Positions 1 to 10,897 of a DNA stretch of 22,600 bases are shown here, one piece after another. Below the pieces are notes generated by a model that was given only the letters and a program-made list of their open reading frames with translations, ran no database searches and had not been told where the DNA came from. The DNA is taken from assembly GCA_010014835.2 (NCBI GenBank), contig JAAAKB020000008.1, forward strand, positions 4,084,520-4,107,119. Reading direction: 5' to 3'. Source of the DNA: Apostichopus leukothele. Taxonomy: Eukaryota; Echinodermata; Holothuroidea; Aspidochirotida; Stichopodidae. The translations under genes and the position numbers were made by a program. Every line of letters starts with the position of its first letter. The first letter of the stretch is position 1.

Positions 1-26
<26 letters not shown>
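1..26. repeat. (AT)13 microsatellite
   Basis: Perfect AT dinucleotide run from the first base, followed by GTGT. It may extend beyond the left edge of the window. Confidence 0.95.
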
Positions 27-31
<5 letters not shown>

Positions 32-809
32 ATTATGGAGGAATTAATAACAAAAAAAAGACCAAATGCTGTATAGCATTTTAGTGGATAAGAAAATCTA
101 TGCATAAAATTCACATTTTCGACTCTGAGAACTGGAAATTATGAATGGAAGAGAAAGTGGCATCTTGTTTCTGAGCTCAGAGGGATTCTTTCACAGGTCA
201 GTAATATCGAGAAAAACAGTCAATTCTAATCCCATTGATAGAGAAAAGATGTGCATCTTGCACGGATGCCCCGAGGTGCGAGAGGTTGTGGTGGAATTGA
301 TGAGGAGGGAGAAGCCTAATGTACCGTAAATGAGCTGACAGGTGACTGTATATAGTGGAGGTAGCTAAATTAGAACAAGAAGGCCTTCTTACTGCGGCTT
401 TTAATTGCATTTGAGGATAAAAACAACAAACTGGTGGGGGGGGTGGCGGGGGGCAGAGGAAGGGTTGTTGCAAGGGTTAAGACGGGTGGGCGTGACTAGA
501 GAGTGAATTGGGAACTGGGATTGTGTGATAGGTGACAGACAATTCAGTCATATGAATGCAGCAGCCATAGTAATAACTGGAAGGTGTTATTGGAACATGA
601 TTATAATATGGCTGGATGATATCGGTGTCGTCATCTGCGGATAATAATTCCTTCTCAGTGAACAGTGTGTTGTATGTGAAGTCAAACTGCAGTTTCAGTT
701 ACCAGTGAATCGGTCTCATATTACCTACTAATCTGCAATGGTATAATCAATAGCAATTGAAAATGTATAATTTACTCCAATAGATCGAGAATATTTTTCA
801 CTGTAGATA
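27..809. other. Non-coding stretch, no recognisable gene
   Basis: No supported gene or repeat family. The one notable item is a G-rich tract at 433-453 (runs of 8 and 6 G) that could form a quadruplex on the + strand. The short frames here have biased composition, for example a poly-proline run on the - strand made from that same G tract, and show no family features. Confidence 0.6.
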
Positions 810-1640
810 TTAGGTGTGTAGGTAGATCCCTGTATAGAGTACAAGGACCATTTGAAAATGGTACTTTAAAGTTGAATTTCAGTTTTAAGTCAAAATGTGA
901 AACCTTGGCAACAGTATCTCAAATAGTACAGCTAAATGGTTGAACATCTTACTTGGTAATTACAGCTACTGTAGATCCCCTTGGTGAGTACAAGAACCCT
1001 CCTGAAATTGACAGAGGTCAAAGTTCATTTGAGGTGTAATACAGTTCAAGATCTGAAAACCTTAAAAATATGATAACTGAAAAACTGCAACTTGCATTAG
1101 CTTGATACATGTAATTTAGTATGCTGATCTAACTAAGTGAGTACAAGAAGTCGAGAATCCTATTGTTTTTGTGAAGGTCAATGGTTATTTGAGGTCAACA
1201 GTGATCAAAGTCTGAAAACTTTATTAATGAGATATTTTAAAGAGTTTCTCAAGTGATAGATGGTATTAAGAGCCATCCACCTTAGAAAGTAAAAAAATAC
1301 ACCTTTTTTTTTTTGTGGAGGTCCAAAGTCGGGTGACTTCAATAGAGTGCAAAAGTCTGAAACATTTACAAACAAGATATCTGTAAAGTTAAAAAATTGG
1401 AAAAACTTGGTATTTGGTATATATATACCCATCTTAGTGTTTACAAGCCTAACTTTATCTGTGTCAAAAGTTGTTTTGAGGTCAAAAGAAGTCCCAAAAC
1501 TTTGTTAAAACACAATAACTCAAAGTGTACAGCTTGAATGAACTTCATGCATGATACAGAATGTAGATCTCCACCTGTTTAGAGGTCAATAGAGGTCAAT
1601 GTCTGAGAACCTTATAAACACAATAATTCAAAATGTTAAA
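810..1640. repeat. Degenerate ~150-bp tandem repeat rich in AGGTCA
   Basis: About five and a half diverged units. Each carries, in order, GTAGATCC or a variant, GAGTACAAG, one or two GAGGTCAA boxes, a TCTGAAAACCTT-like box and a block resembling AACTCAAAGTGTACAGCTTG. The GAGTACAAG anchor lies at 837, 986 and 1139, with weaker forms near 1276 and 1437, giving a spacing of 146-153 bp. From memory, repeats of this sort recur in echinoderms and other marine deuterostomes; that is recollection and was not searched. Confidence 0.75.
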
Positions 1641-2448
1641 AGCATGCATGCATGGTTAAACACATTCTGCCTGTTTTTGTACATGTTTTTTTTAAATTTT
1701 GATTATATATACTTTATAAAACATATATTTTTGCCTGGATGACAAAGTCTTAGACCCAAGAATAAATTTGTGAACTGTGCTAATTAAGTTCATGTGGTGA
1801 ACTTTGATCCATTACTTTACTAATTTGAATAATACTGTACCTGTAAGGCAAAATGTTTGGTTCTGTAAAAAGTTTTGAAAATGGGACCCTATGAAGTCAT
1901 TACATGTCGCTTTAAAGCCAGACGTTGAGTATGTGATCGAGTTTATCTTTTCGTCCCCTGTGTTACTTACAGTATTACATGCATGTCCAAGGGCAGAGTT
2001 GTGTTGTCAGTCCTTCTTGAAAAGTGGGCAGCAGATTTTCAAGATTTTTGAATGATACAGACTTTACATTTATCCCTAAAGGTAACTACATATATTTCAC
2101 GAATGGTGAACAACGCGAGAGACCTCCTTAAGATGCTAGTTCACACACAGGGGAAGTAATAAGAAATTTATTGGTGTCAAAAATGAGTTAACAAGTACTT
2201 TATGAAATTGAATATATATGAAGTGAGCAAGCAGTGCATTCCGTCAATTATTTTGTCGTTATTGATGTGATGTGCCTCTGAAATCAATACCTCTATTTTA
2301 AGGTCTTTTTCTATTTTTTTATCTTTACTTTTACTTTTGAGGGAAGAAGAAAAAAACTACACTTCAATTTTCACCCTGAATCATCATCTCCAAAAGTTTC
2401 TTCCAAATTATTTTTTGTCCTTTTTACCCTTATCGGGCAGACGATCTG
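1641..2448. other. AT-rich non-coding stretch
   Basis: Contains T-rich and TATA-like simple sequence around 1680-1730 and T runs around 2310-2340. No gene or repeat family recognised. Confidence 0.6.
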
Positions 2449-2468
2449 AAGTGCCCTCGAGGGCACTT
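2449..2468. repeat. Perfect 20-bp palindrome
   Basis: AAGTGCCCTCGAGGGCACTT equals its own reverse complement, with CTCGAG at the centre. It is GC-richer than its surroundings. Confidence 0.95.
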
Positions 2469-2507
2469 GGGGGTTGTTGGGCTGTGATGGACAATGGTGA
2501 ATAGACA

Positions 2508-2537
2508 CATATCCAGTTACTGAGGACAATGGATATG
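2508..2537. repeat. Inverted repeat, 8-bp arms
   Basis: CATATCCA (2508-2515) and TGGATATG (2530-2537) are exact reverse complements around a 14-nt spacer. It is the second of three inverted repeats in a row. Confidence 0.85.
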
Positions 2538-2545
2538 CACGGGGA

Positions 2546-2583
2546 ATGAACACCATTTTAATTCAAGCCAATGCGGTGTTCAT
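2546..2583. repeat. Inverted repeat, 9-bp arms
   Basis: ATGAACACC (2546-2554) and GGTGTTCAT (2575-2583) are exact reverse complements around a 20-nt spacer. It directly follows the 2508-2537 hairpin. Confidence 0.85.
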
Positions 2584-3540
2584 ACGTAGTACGTGACTGC
2601 TTCGTAGGTTGCTGACTTGAAGAGTGGGGTGGAATTTAGCCACATAGGTATTACAAAGTTATGTGAAGGCTTCATGACCATTTGGGATGCAGTCTTTAGG
2701 AGTGGACTGAGCTATAAGGCTCGAAATAATGGAACGGTTGGGGACGGAAAAAATTGAATAATTTACGAGTAAAACCAACATTTTCCCTAAAGGGGCGAAA
2801 ACACCGACGAGTTATCTCTTCATCTAGCTATGGATCGATCAGATTACGGCTGCTTTTCCGTCCAGATGTAATTTAATGTTTCGCCGTCAATATTCAAACT
2901 GGGTTAATGGATGATGAATATAACCGCTTACTATAACTTGCAAGAGCTTGGTTCTAGATCATTACAAAAACCAATGCAAAAGCCTTGATTATGGGTCATC
3001 AGTGTAATGGGGAACCTCAATATGATAGAACACCAAAATAATGGTAACTGTAATTTATATTCAGACAATTTTTCCATTTTTAATGCACTTTTATCACAAT
3101 TTTGTTCTAATTTACTTGAAATGTATGTCTGAAAATGTTTGGAGGGCCAGAGAATCTAGGCGAGATAAATTTGAAAACTAGCATTTATACCATGCTCAAA
3201 TTTGGGGCCTATATATATACCAATCAGGATTTGAAATGTTGCTTACCATCCAAACTAAAACATGGTGTCAGTGACTAGAATTCACAATGCAAAGTTAACC
3301 AAAAAAAAAGAGTAACAGAAGTTAATAAAGAAAGTTATTTGCAAAATCAGGTTCATGGAAATTCACTTTGCTCACAGAAATTCATGATGCAAAAAAAAAG
3401 AAAAAAGTTTCTGGATGAGAGCTTGGTTGTCCGCTGCGAAAACACAACTTAGTAAACATTTTTCTAGGAAATTCGGAGCGCTCTTAGGTTTCTAATTAAG
3501 CCTGATACTGATAATCTTTAAGAAATAATGTGACCAAAAA
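2584..3540. other. Non-coding stretch with a CpG-denser segment
   Basis: No gene seen. From about 2745 to 2890 there are several CpGs (GGGGCGAAAACACCGACGAG, ATCGATC, TTACGG, TTCCGTCC, TTCGCCGTC), well above the local background. It could be an intronic regulatory element or an unrecognised repeat. 3300-3410 has A-rich tracts with a loosely duplicated AATTCA..ATGCAAA pattern. Confidence 0.5.
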
Positions 3541-3570
3541 CCAACCCCCCACCCTACCCCCACCCCTAAG
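3541..3570 (-). repeat. C-rich tract, G-quadruplex candidate on - strand
   Basis: Runs of 6, 3, 5 and 4 cytosines are separated by 1-3 bases. On the - strand this gives four G runs with short loops. Confidence 0.6.
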
Positions 3571-4578
3571 GAAAAATATATCCCTATCTAGCTGACTTTA
3601 AAAATGTGATTACACTGTCATATATATTTCCAATATCCCGTATTTCTTGCTACTTCTTTTATTTTGTTCTTACTCAAGTTCTATGCACACACTAATAACC
3701 CCATCTATTTAATCAACCAATATAACGTATTGATGCCATACATGTGTTCTTCAAGATTAATCTACAGCTTTACAGTGTCAATTTTTATATTTGTTAATGT
3801 CAGTCTGTAATTTAGTCTAACCATAGTTGGATTTATGTATCTTTACACATGGGTCTTACAAAACCTAACATATCTTTCAAATGATTCCGATTTCTACCGA
3901 CATGTCTGAAAGCCTTTGTAAGCATAATCTTGTCAAAAGTCGATAACTTGAGATATTACTATCTCTAGGCACATTAGTTAATATGTTCCCCAAGAAATTT
4001 AAACTAGTAAAAATTCATTTCTATCTCACACCCTCATCAACACCATCTCTGATTAATCATATATATAGATATATATCTGTAAATATAAGCATCCAGTTAA
4101 CTTGCAGATGTAAGATCAAGAAGAAATTTCAATCTCTTGTGAAACATGAGTAATTGGCCAATCTCTTACTCCCAAGCTATTAAAGTAACGCAAACTAATA
4201 CATTAATACTGTGATAGCTTGCATGCTCATCTCATTTGTGAGTGACTGAGATTTGATACAGCTAGCTCTAGAAAGAAAGAAAAATGAAAAGAAACAAAAA
4301 AGCATAAAGTGTTTCTTAAGATGTGAAACATTCCCCCTTTCTCTAAATTCATGGCACATAATTGTGCTCCACTTTGATATAAAATTGCAGAAATGAAGAC
4401 ACTCTTAAAATTTGGAGTTGATGCCTTCCAGTTAAAACAATAGCTCAGATAAAAAAAATCACCTGAAAACAACTTACCTTTTGCAGATTGACAATAATTA
4501 AGTCAGAAGTAGAAGGTAGGTTGGTTGGTCTTAATTAGGAGTGAGTCATCGTGGTAAAGATAGCTAATTGCTGCACAC
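3571..4578. other. AT-rich non-coding stretch with a possible repeat relic
   Basis: No gene seen. GTCTGAAAGCCTTTGTAAGC followed by GATAACTTGAGATATT around 3904-3957 resembles the TCTGAAAACCTT...AACTCAA block of the 810-1640 array. It may be a single decayed copy. TATA-like simple sequence lies around 4060-4080. Confidence 0.4.
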
Positions 4579-4580
4579 AG

Positions 4581-4607
4581 CAGGCAGGCAGGCAGGCAGG
4601 CAGGCAG
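4581..4607. repeat. (CAGG)n microsatellite
   Basis: Six perfect CAGG units plus CAG. A short echo, AGCAGGCAGGCA, occurs near 4800. Confidence 0.95.
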
Positions 4608-6000
4608 CTTCAGAGTTAGAAAACGTGTCTCATAAATTACCGCAATATCAGCTAGCATACGTATGTCTTTCTTTAAAGCAGAGTTCTGGGGTATGTTTTA
4701 TTCAACATCAGTTTTATAATCTTGCTTAGTCAGGCCTGCATATTAGCCTGCAGCGACCTGTAGAGCTCAGAAAAGGAAAACTTCTGCATATAAGCTATTA
4801 AGCAGGCAGGCATGGATATGTAGATAAATGTGGGTGGAATGAAAAGAAGACTGGGCATATCTTATATGTTACAGTTTTAGTTATGATGAAAAAAAAATGC
4901 AAAAATTGCAAGATTTGATCACTAGAATTTGATCAGAAAACAATATGTAATTGTAAGGTAAATTGACATTTTAAGCGAGTAGTACATAGCAGAAAATCTC
5001 ATTTTAAGGAATTTGCCAATACCTCCCACCTAAAGTGCTTGCATGTGCACAGCTTCAAGTAATGCTTATAACACTGGGTTTTAACGTGGTAGCATTCTAA
5101 CCATGACCATTGATATCTAATTGGATACCTCTGAATTTAACCATGAGATTACATTGTCATTTGGCTACTCATAACTCAATTAGTTGTTTAGAAATTTTAT
5201 CCAATACAGTGAGTTTTTGTGTCCCACAAATTTAATGTGACGTTTCATTGTTTGATAATAATAATCATTAGGAGAGCTTTCAAGTTTATGCTTAATTTCA
5301 TCCAAAGGCACTCCCAATGTTTGCCCAAATTCCCACACGAAAACAGAAAATATCGAGCCGGAACTGCTGCATAAAGTTTACACTTCTTACTTTGAAAATT
5401 CATTATTCCGAGCCTACCTTCCATCAGTGTTTTCCAATATACTGTATATTTCAGTGATGAGTCAGTTTAAGAAAGCAATAATATCGTTTTGCAGTTTTTT
5501 AACAAACTTGCGTCGTGGCAACCTTAAGTATATATCATCAGCAATCAATGTTCAGTGACCAGATTTACCACACTAATAATAGCTATTAAACCAATTTAAC
5601 TACTTAACCAAATAAGTGACTATTCTCATTACAAGTACACTATTAACTGTATGTTCGCTCTGGCTTAGACTATTTGTAAAGCAGATTTAGTCGTCATTTC
5701 TCTCATAACTCTGGTCATCAAACATTGCCGGTGGTATGCTATCATTAGGTTACCCCATTCACAATCTTCTTGCCTTAAGTCTATTTTATTTTTTACTTTT
5801 TGCGATATAAATTGTGTAGCATACGTTGATTTTGATCATGTCTGGTGTGATTTCAGCATGTATACTCAAGTCACCTTTCATATTTTTAAGTTTTGTACGT
5901 AACAAGATTTCTGTCCTTTATATGATGGTATGTACAGGTTGTGTGGCATCTCAATGCAAAACAGCAGCAAGTTTGAAGTGAGTGTTAATAGTTAAACCAT
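4608..6000. other. Non-coding stretch
   Basis: No gene supported. A 40-nt segment at 5938-5977 is bounded by TACAG and GTGAGTG, so it has exon-like edges, but its 13-codon frame (LCGISMQNSSKFE) shows no similarity to the TRIM family. Confidence 0.55.
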
Positions 6001-6640
6001 CACAGCGACTTCCATTTCCTCCAAAACATGACGTGTCTCTCTTCGAGCTAATGAAGCAACTTGCGGTAGGTACGTGCGGCCTTCTCTTTCTTTACAAATA
6101 ATTCTTTCTCGGAATTAAGGTCGAAAGATACACAGACGTGAATGAAATAATCTTTCATCAGCGTATGCGCGTCTCCATCGTTCAAGGGAATCACCAACAA
6201 AAAACCCTGGAGCCGCACATGATTTTCATTTCACCTTAATACTAAAGTCGTCTTCCCTTTTCCTTTTGATATTTTTTTACTTAGCCATTCAAATAAAAAG
6301 TTGTGACTCATCTAATTCAGATAGCATTGATGTATTATTCAAATCATACTCTCTTTTGTTAGTGATATATGATTCATAGAACTGTGTCTTTACAATCAGA
6401 TCTATCAAAAAGAGAAGCCTTATTCTTTGGGTTTATTTTTTTTGTCTAGTTATCTCCAGAAGATGTGTAATTGTCTTGTTCTGTGTTGGGAAAAATCAAC
6501 AAGAAATGGATCCCGCTTGAAGCTTTGCCGTTGTTAATTCGGGGTCGCGCTCGCTCGTAAAAGTGCACGAGGTGGTGTTTGCCTAATCAATGATTTGGGC
6601 ACATTGCAATAGTTTGTTTCTTCTACCGGTATGTAGCGGG
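6001..6640. other. CpG-denser non-coding segment
   Basis: Two clusters of CpG-containing words stand out from a CpG-poor background: about 6003-6240 (GTACGTGCGGCC, GTATGCGCGTC, GCCGCAC) and about 6510-6640 (GGGGTCGCGCTCGCTCG, CTACCGG, GTAGCGGG). No ORF or TE similarity was recognised. It could be an intronic enhancer or alternative promoter, or young inserted DNA not yet depleted of CpG. Confidence 0.4.
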
Positions 6641-6823
6641 AGGGGGAAATGTAGGTGTGAACGAGAAAAAAATGTTGTCAAGATACACTGGTAGAGAAGT
6701 CTACCGAAATGTTTCATCTCGTCGAGTGTTACAAATCTTTGTTAATAATGAAAAGGAGTATTCACTTATAATGCGAGTTTATCATGAAGAGTTAACCTAC
6801 AAAAGTGAGGGTGCATTGGACAA

Positions 6824-6852
6824 GGGGGCAAAGGGGGATGGGAAGGGGAGGG
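6824..6852 (+). repeat. G-rich tract, quadruplex candidate
   Basis: Runs of G5, G5, G3, G4 and G3 are separated by 1-4 nt loops on the + strand. A second G-rich purine tract lies at 7451-7470. Confidence 0.65.
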
Positions 6853-7770
6853 TCAGATTTGGAGGTTACCATAGACTGGGAAGATCCATTTTCAATGTCT
6901 GTATGTAGAAATTATAATGAAATTGTCCTTGTTACTGTAACAGTGTCCTTGTATACTGATGCACTATAGCTTTGATTTTCAGTTTATAGTTAACAACTTG
7001 GGAGATGTAATTTACAAAGAAAAATGAAGACCTTCTTTTGCGAGAGTTTCTGTGGAAATGTTGATGCGCTACATGCATGGACACCTTTTCAAACCTACAG
7101 CTGTAATTTATTGTTGCCATAGTGATATGTCTGAGTGATCATGTGCTTGTAATCGTTGGGCATTACATGTGATTGCCTGCTAATGGATGAATGCATTATT
7201 TTAGGTCAATCAATTCACTATCTGCTCTTAGATATATATAATTAAATGGAGAAGTATGGAGACTGTTTGTCTGCTATTTTCAAGACCAAGTCTAATAAAT
7301 TTTGATAATTGCTATCTGAATAGAGCCAGCATTCTGCTTGAATTTCAACTCCTGTGAGTCAGATTATGAATGTTCAGAACTGCTCGTACAACACTAACTA
7401 GTAGTTCTCTGCATAGAGATGGTTAGTTCAGTAGAGGATGGGAAAGAGAAGGAGGAGGGGGAGGGGGAGGAACAGTTTGGTGCTCTAATATAACTTAAAG
7501 AAGGTCAGTTATAGAATTAAGCTATCATGTGAAGTGAATATCACTATATCATAATTTCCTCTTCCCCATCTGCCAGGGATATTTTATAATTAGTTACTTT
7601 GAATTGTGTATTTTAAGTTTTGTCTATTTATAAATTTACAGACAATACTGTTGTGTGCGTAACTTCTGTAATTAGTCATGTCATGATGTTGCGCATAGCG
7701 CCTTATTTCCCGAACCCAAGTCCCTGTCCGGTATGTTTTCATACAATTACATATCTCATGACCAGGCGGT
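6853..7770. other. Non-coding stretch
   Basis: No gene or recognisable repeat family. It contains the polypurine tract at 7441-7472, with G5 runs separated by A, and scattered AT-rich simple sequence. Confidence 0.55.
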
Positions 7771-7771
7771 G

Positions 7772-7800
7772 CCTCTCACTCTCTCTGTCTCTCTCTCTTT
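7772..7800. repeat. (CT)n microsatellite, imperfect
   Basis: CT-repeat tract interrupted by CACT and GTCT. Confidence 0.85.
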
Positions 7801-8520
7801 GGGAGTTCATACCCTGATATTCCGTCGCAAGCTTATAATCAAATCTTTCAAGCCATCGGAGGGGAGACGATCCAAATAATGCGTTTGTCATATCACTCAC
7901 AGCAAACGCAAACGTGAGACTACGCCCGTACCGGTATTGTGATAGCTGTCAATTAGCGGACCAGTTTTTTTCTTTGTTTCTGTTCTCACGTATTCCGTAA
8001 TTAGGGAGACCCCTCAGCATGCTGGTGGGCAAACATTGCAATTAATGGTAAAGTAATACACATTAGCGCCGGACTGTGGATGCAGTAAGTAGAACACCCT
8101 TAGCCTCCTCAACAAAAGGCATAAAGTAATCAACTTTGTAAATTTTGTTGACAAGATTTGTAGTTCTGTGTCAAGAACCAGCTCAGTGTATGCCCTTCAG
8201 TACTTTGTCAGTGAATGTACAACTGTATAATAAAAGAACTCACACATGTATATATAAATTACACACAAACATAATATCAATCAATTCTTGCTAGCTAGGC
8301 TTGGTTTTAACTCACCCTTAGTTACCACAAATTTGTAGAGTATTCCCAAGATATTGTTCTTAATGCAATTAGGAATTGAGGTTAATATAGAATGAAAGTA
8401 AAGAAAAGTGACACTTAGAAGGAAATTCTGCTAAGACTTGTACTCTAGTGTGTGATGCATGCAAAGCCAGATTAATTGTATTATGTGAAGGAGAGTAATT
8501 TAAGCAATTGCATGCATAAA
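7801..8520. other. Non-coding stretch with a CpG-containing segment
   Basis: About 7825-8000 holds many CpG words (GGAGACGATCC, AATGCGTTTG, GCAAACGCAAACGTG, CTACGCCCGTACCGG), against a CpG-poor background. Nothing coding is seen. The segment could be regulatory, but only comparison with related species would show it. Confidence 0.45.
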
Positions 8521-9026
8521 TGCTACATAATCAGTCATTGTGATGTGTAACGGAATAGAGAGTTTGTTACATCACTTCTCTTTGACACAGTTCAGTTCCT
8601 GTACCTGTCTCCTCACAACCATAGTGCAGCTAGTACATAATATTTTGCATACATGTATGCTATATGATTGCTCATTGTGATGTGTAACGGAATAGAGAGT
8701 TTGTTTACATCACTTCTCAGTGACACATCAGTATCTGTACCTATCTCCTCACAACTATGGTGCAGCTAGTACATAATATTTTGCATACATGTATGCTATA
8801 TGATTGCTCAGTGTGATGTGTAAGGACACAGAGAGTTTGTTTACATCACTTCTCTTTGACACAGTACCTGTACCTGTCTCCTCACAACTATAGTGCAGCT
8901 AGTACATATAGCATACATGTATGCTACATGATTGCTCATTGTGATGTGTAAGGGAACAGAGTTTGTTTGACTTCTCTTTGACACAGTACCTGTACCTATA
9001 TCCTCACAACGGTAGCGCAGTACACA
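8521..9026. repeat. Tandem array, ~137-bp unit, about 3.7 copies
   Basis: The anchor CATTGTGATGTGTAA (CAGTG in unit 3) starts at 8536, 8673, 8809 and 8937, giving periods of 137, 136 and 128. The shorter third interval reflects loss of an ATAATATTTT-like block. Each unit carries AGAGTTTGTT, ACTTCTC, TGACACA, an ACCTGTCTCCTCACAAC box, GTGCAGCTAGTACAT and, at its end, the palindrome GCATACATGTATGC. That palindrome is present at 8647-8660, 8783-8796 and 8911-8924; the last extends to 18 bp. The fourth unit is truncated. Units 1-3 are closely similar, suggesting recent duplication. Confidence 0.9.
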
Positions 9027-10157
9027 ATCTAACTGTATTTGAAACTGGAGTTAGCTCAATACATCGCTCTCCCCGTGAATAAAACTTTTACCACACGTAA
9101 GTTAAGGATCTTATTTCGAACGACACTTCTAAACAAGAAAGAGAAGTTTGTCAAACACACATCCCAAACTATACAGCAATGCTGTTATCTTTTGCAGTTG
9201 AAATCCTGGCTGTACATTGGTTCTTGTTGCAAACCTTCAACACGTATGCTTGAATTTCATACTACATCTGTATGCTGTACGGTGTACCGGCTTGTACAAA
9301 GCATACTGTGGGTTTGGTGTACTCTAGATGCAAGAAAGGGATATCTGAGGGCTGTACTCAAATAATGTGACTTTCAGTGCAAATTGCGCATGTAAAATGG
9401 AATTTTGAAAGGTATTTAACTATTTAAAAGTTTCTCTCTTCACAAATAATGTCAGAATAATATAGCATATAGTGCTACTGCTACTAGGATATAACCAAAA
9501 AATATCTCAACCGAAGGCTTATTTTAATGCTTCAGTTCTGGCCAGTTTCATACGTAGTCAATGTGTACTTTACCAATACTCTATAACATTGTTTATAATA
9601 AAGTACATACATAGTTTGCAATGTTCAGTTGATCTAATCAAACCAGTCGTCACGAGATGTCTGATCAGTATCCTTATAAAGTAGCTGGGTTGTCATTTTC
9701 AATTACAAACAAGTTTTTTTTTTTAACTCGCACAGTCGACGGAGATGTATTTTCGTAGAGAAGGATGAGTCACTAGTCTGATCTTTCCTCTCCGAACGCC
9801 AGGATAGCGAAAAAACACCGATAGTAAACCCACGGTCGTGCGTTTACTTTTAATATTTAAGGATACGGACAGAAATCCAATGAAACAAAGTCCATGCATG
9901 GATATATGTTCCTTCCTGACAATTTTAATGTTCACCATTATAGGTGTTAATGAAAAAAAGAAGAAAAAAAAACAGTGGTTGCCTTGGGAGAACCAATTGA
10001 TGCCCTTCCTTTAGGACCAAGCGAGTGTTTCAATTTTGAGACAAGCATTGGGGAGGGGAGTTGACTGCTCCTTGGAGACACAAGAAGTTGTTAATTTTTA
10101 ACTGCGGTACCTGTAGGGGATTGGTTTAACATCCATATTGTAATGTTGTCTTCTGTT
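9027..10157. other. Non-coding stretch
   Basis: No gene supported. A 108-codon open frame at 9039-9365 (+) has no ATG start, no recognisable domain and unremarkable composition, so I treat it as chance. 9735-9840 has slightly raised CpG content. Confidence 0.5.
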
Positions 10158-10175
10158 AAAAAAAAAAAAAAAAAA
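10158..10175. repeat. Poly(A) run of 18
   Basis: A18 followed by TGG and a further A run. It could be the tail of a retroposed sequence, but no element body was recognised upstream, so simple sequence is the safer call. Confidence 0.8.
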
Positions 10176-10684
10176 TGGAAAAAAAGGAATCTTCAGACAC
10201 TGAGCTTTGAGTCAAGTGGTTAGAAAATGTATATTTTGACCTTCGCATGAGTCATTAGTAAATATGTTAAAGAATGAAAAGTGGCGAGGATGTGGAAAGT
10301 TAAACGATAAATGCAAGTTATCTGCCTTTGCTTTTAATAATCGCACAGACATTGTCTGTGGGAGTAAACTTATACATTGTCTGACTATTTGGTGTCTGAT
10401 GGGTTAAATCAACCAAATGGTTGAGATGCTTCCAATGTGGTGTATGAAAGGTTTTTTCATTTTGTTGGGGGGAAATGAAAGAAAAAACAGTTTATCTGTA
10501 GGTTTTTGGAAAAGGAAAACAAAGTCTACAATTTTTGCTCTTGATAAATATGACCTCGAGTGCATGAATGTCATCTGCCAAGGAGAAATGTGCAGATCTG
10601 ATTCCTGTATATTATATTACTATTATTGTTGCAGGGATCAGTTAGATAGGAAATTATACATGTGGGCTGCAACTATATATAATT
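10176..10684. other. Non-coding stretch
   Basis: No gene or repeat family recognised. A 101-codon open frame near 10417-10722 reads through an 11-G run and shows no family features. Confidence 0.5.
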
Positions 10685-10695
10685 GGGGGGGGGGG
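10685..10695. repeat. G11 homopolymer
   Basis: Uninterrupted run of 11 G, about 35 bp upstream of the inverted-repeat element. Confidence 0.9.
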
Positions 10696-10810
10696 CTGAG
10701 GAAGATGAAAATGATAAGTTAAGTTAGATACAAGTTAGAGGGCCTGATGTTTTAATCCTAGCGGGATCTTCTTCAGAGGCTGACTAAAATGAAAGACAAA
10801 CTGAGGACAC

Positions 10811-10878
10811 GTGAGGGTGAAATGGTACAAGTTTGCACACATTAGTGAGGGTGGAAAGGTACTTGCACACTCTGGCTG
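10811..10878. repeat. 34-bp direct duplication inside the inverted-repeat element
   Basis: GTGAGGGTGAAATGGTAC..TTGCACAC at 10811 and GTGAGGGTGGAAAGGTAC..TTGCACAC at 10845 are two diverged tandem copies. Confidence 0.8.
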
Positions 10879-10897
10879 TATGCACACTGCATACAGC
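10875..10897 (+). repeat. Hairpin, 9-bp stem and 5-nt loop
   Basis: GCTGTATGC, loop ACACT, GCATACAGC: the arms are perfectly complementary. It sits near the centre of the inverted-repeat element. Confidence 0.85.

Noticed and set aside
198-473. 91-codon frame on the - strand with a poly-proline run
   Set aside because: The proline run comes from a G-rich simple-sequence tract, and no family features are present.
9039-9365. 108-codon open frame on the + strand
   Set aside because: It starts at a non-ATG codon, has no recognisable domain, no splice-site support and ordinary intron-like composition. One such frame is not surprising in 22.6 kb.
10158-10175. Poly(A) run as the tail of a retrogene or SINE
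   Set aside because: No element body, promoter boxes or flanking target duplication could be recognised.
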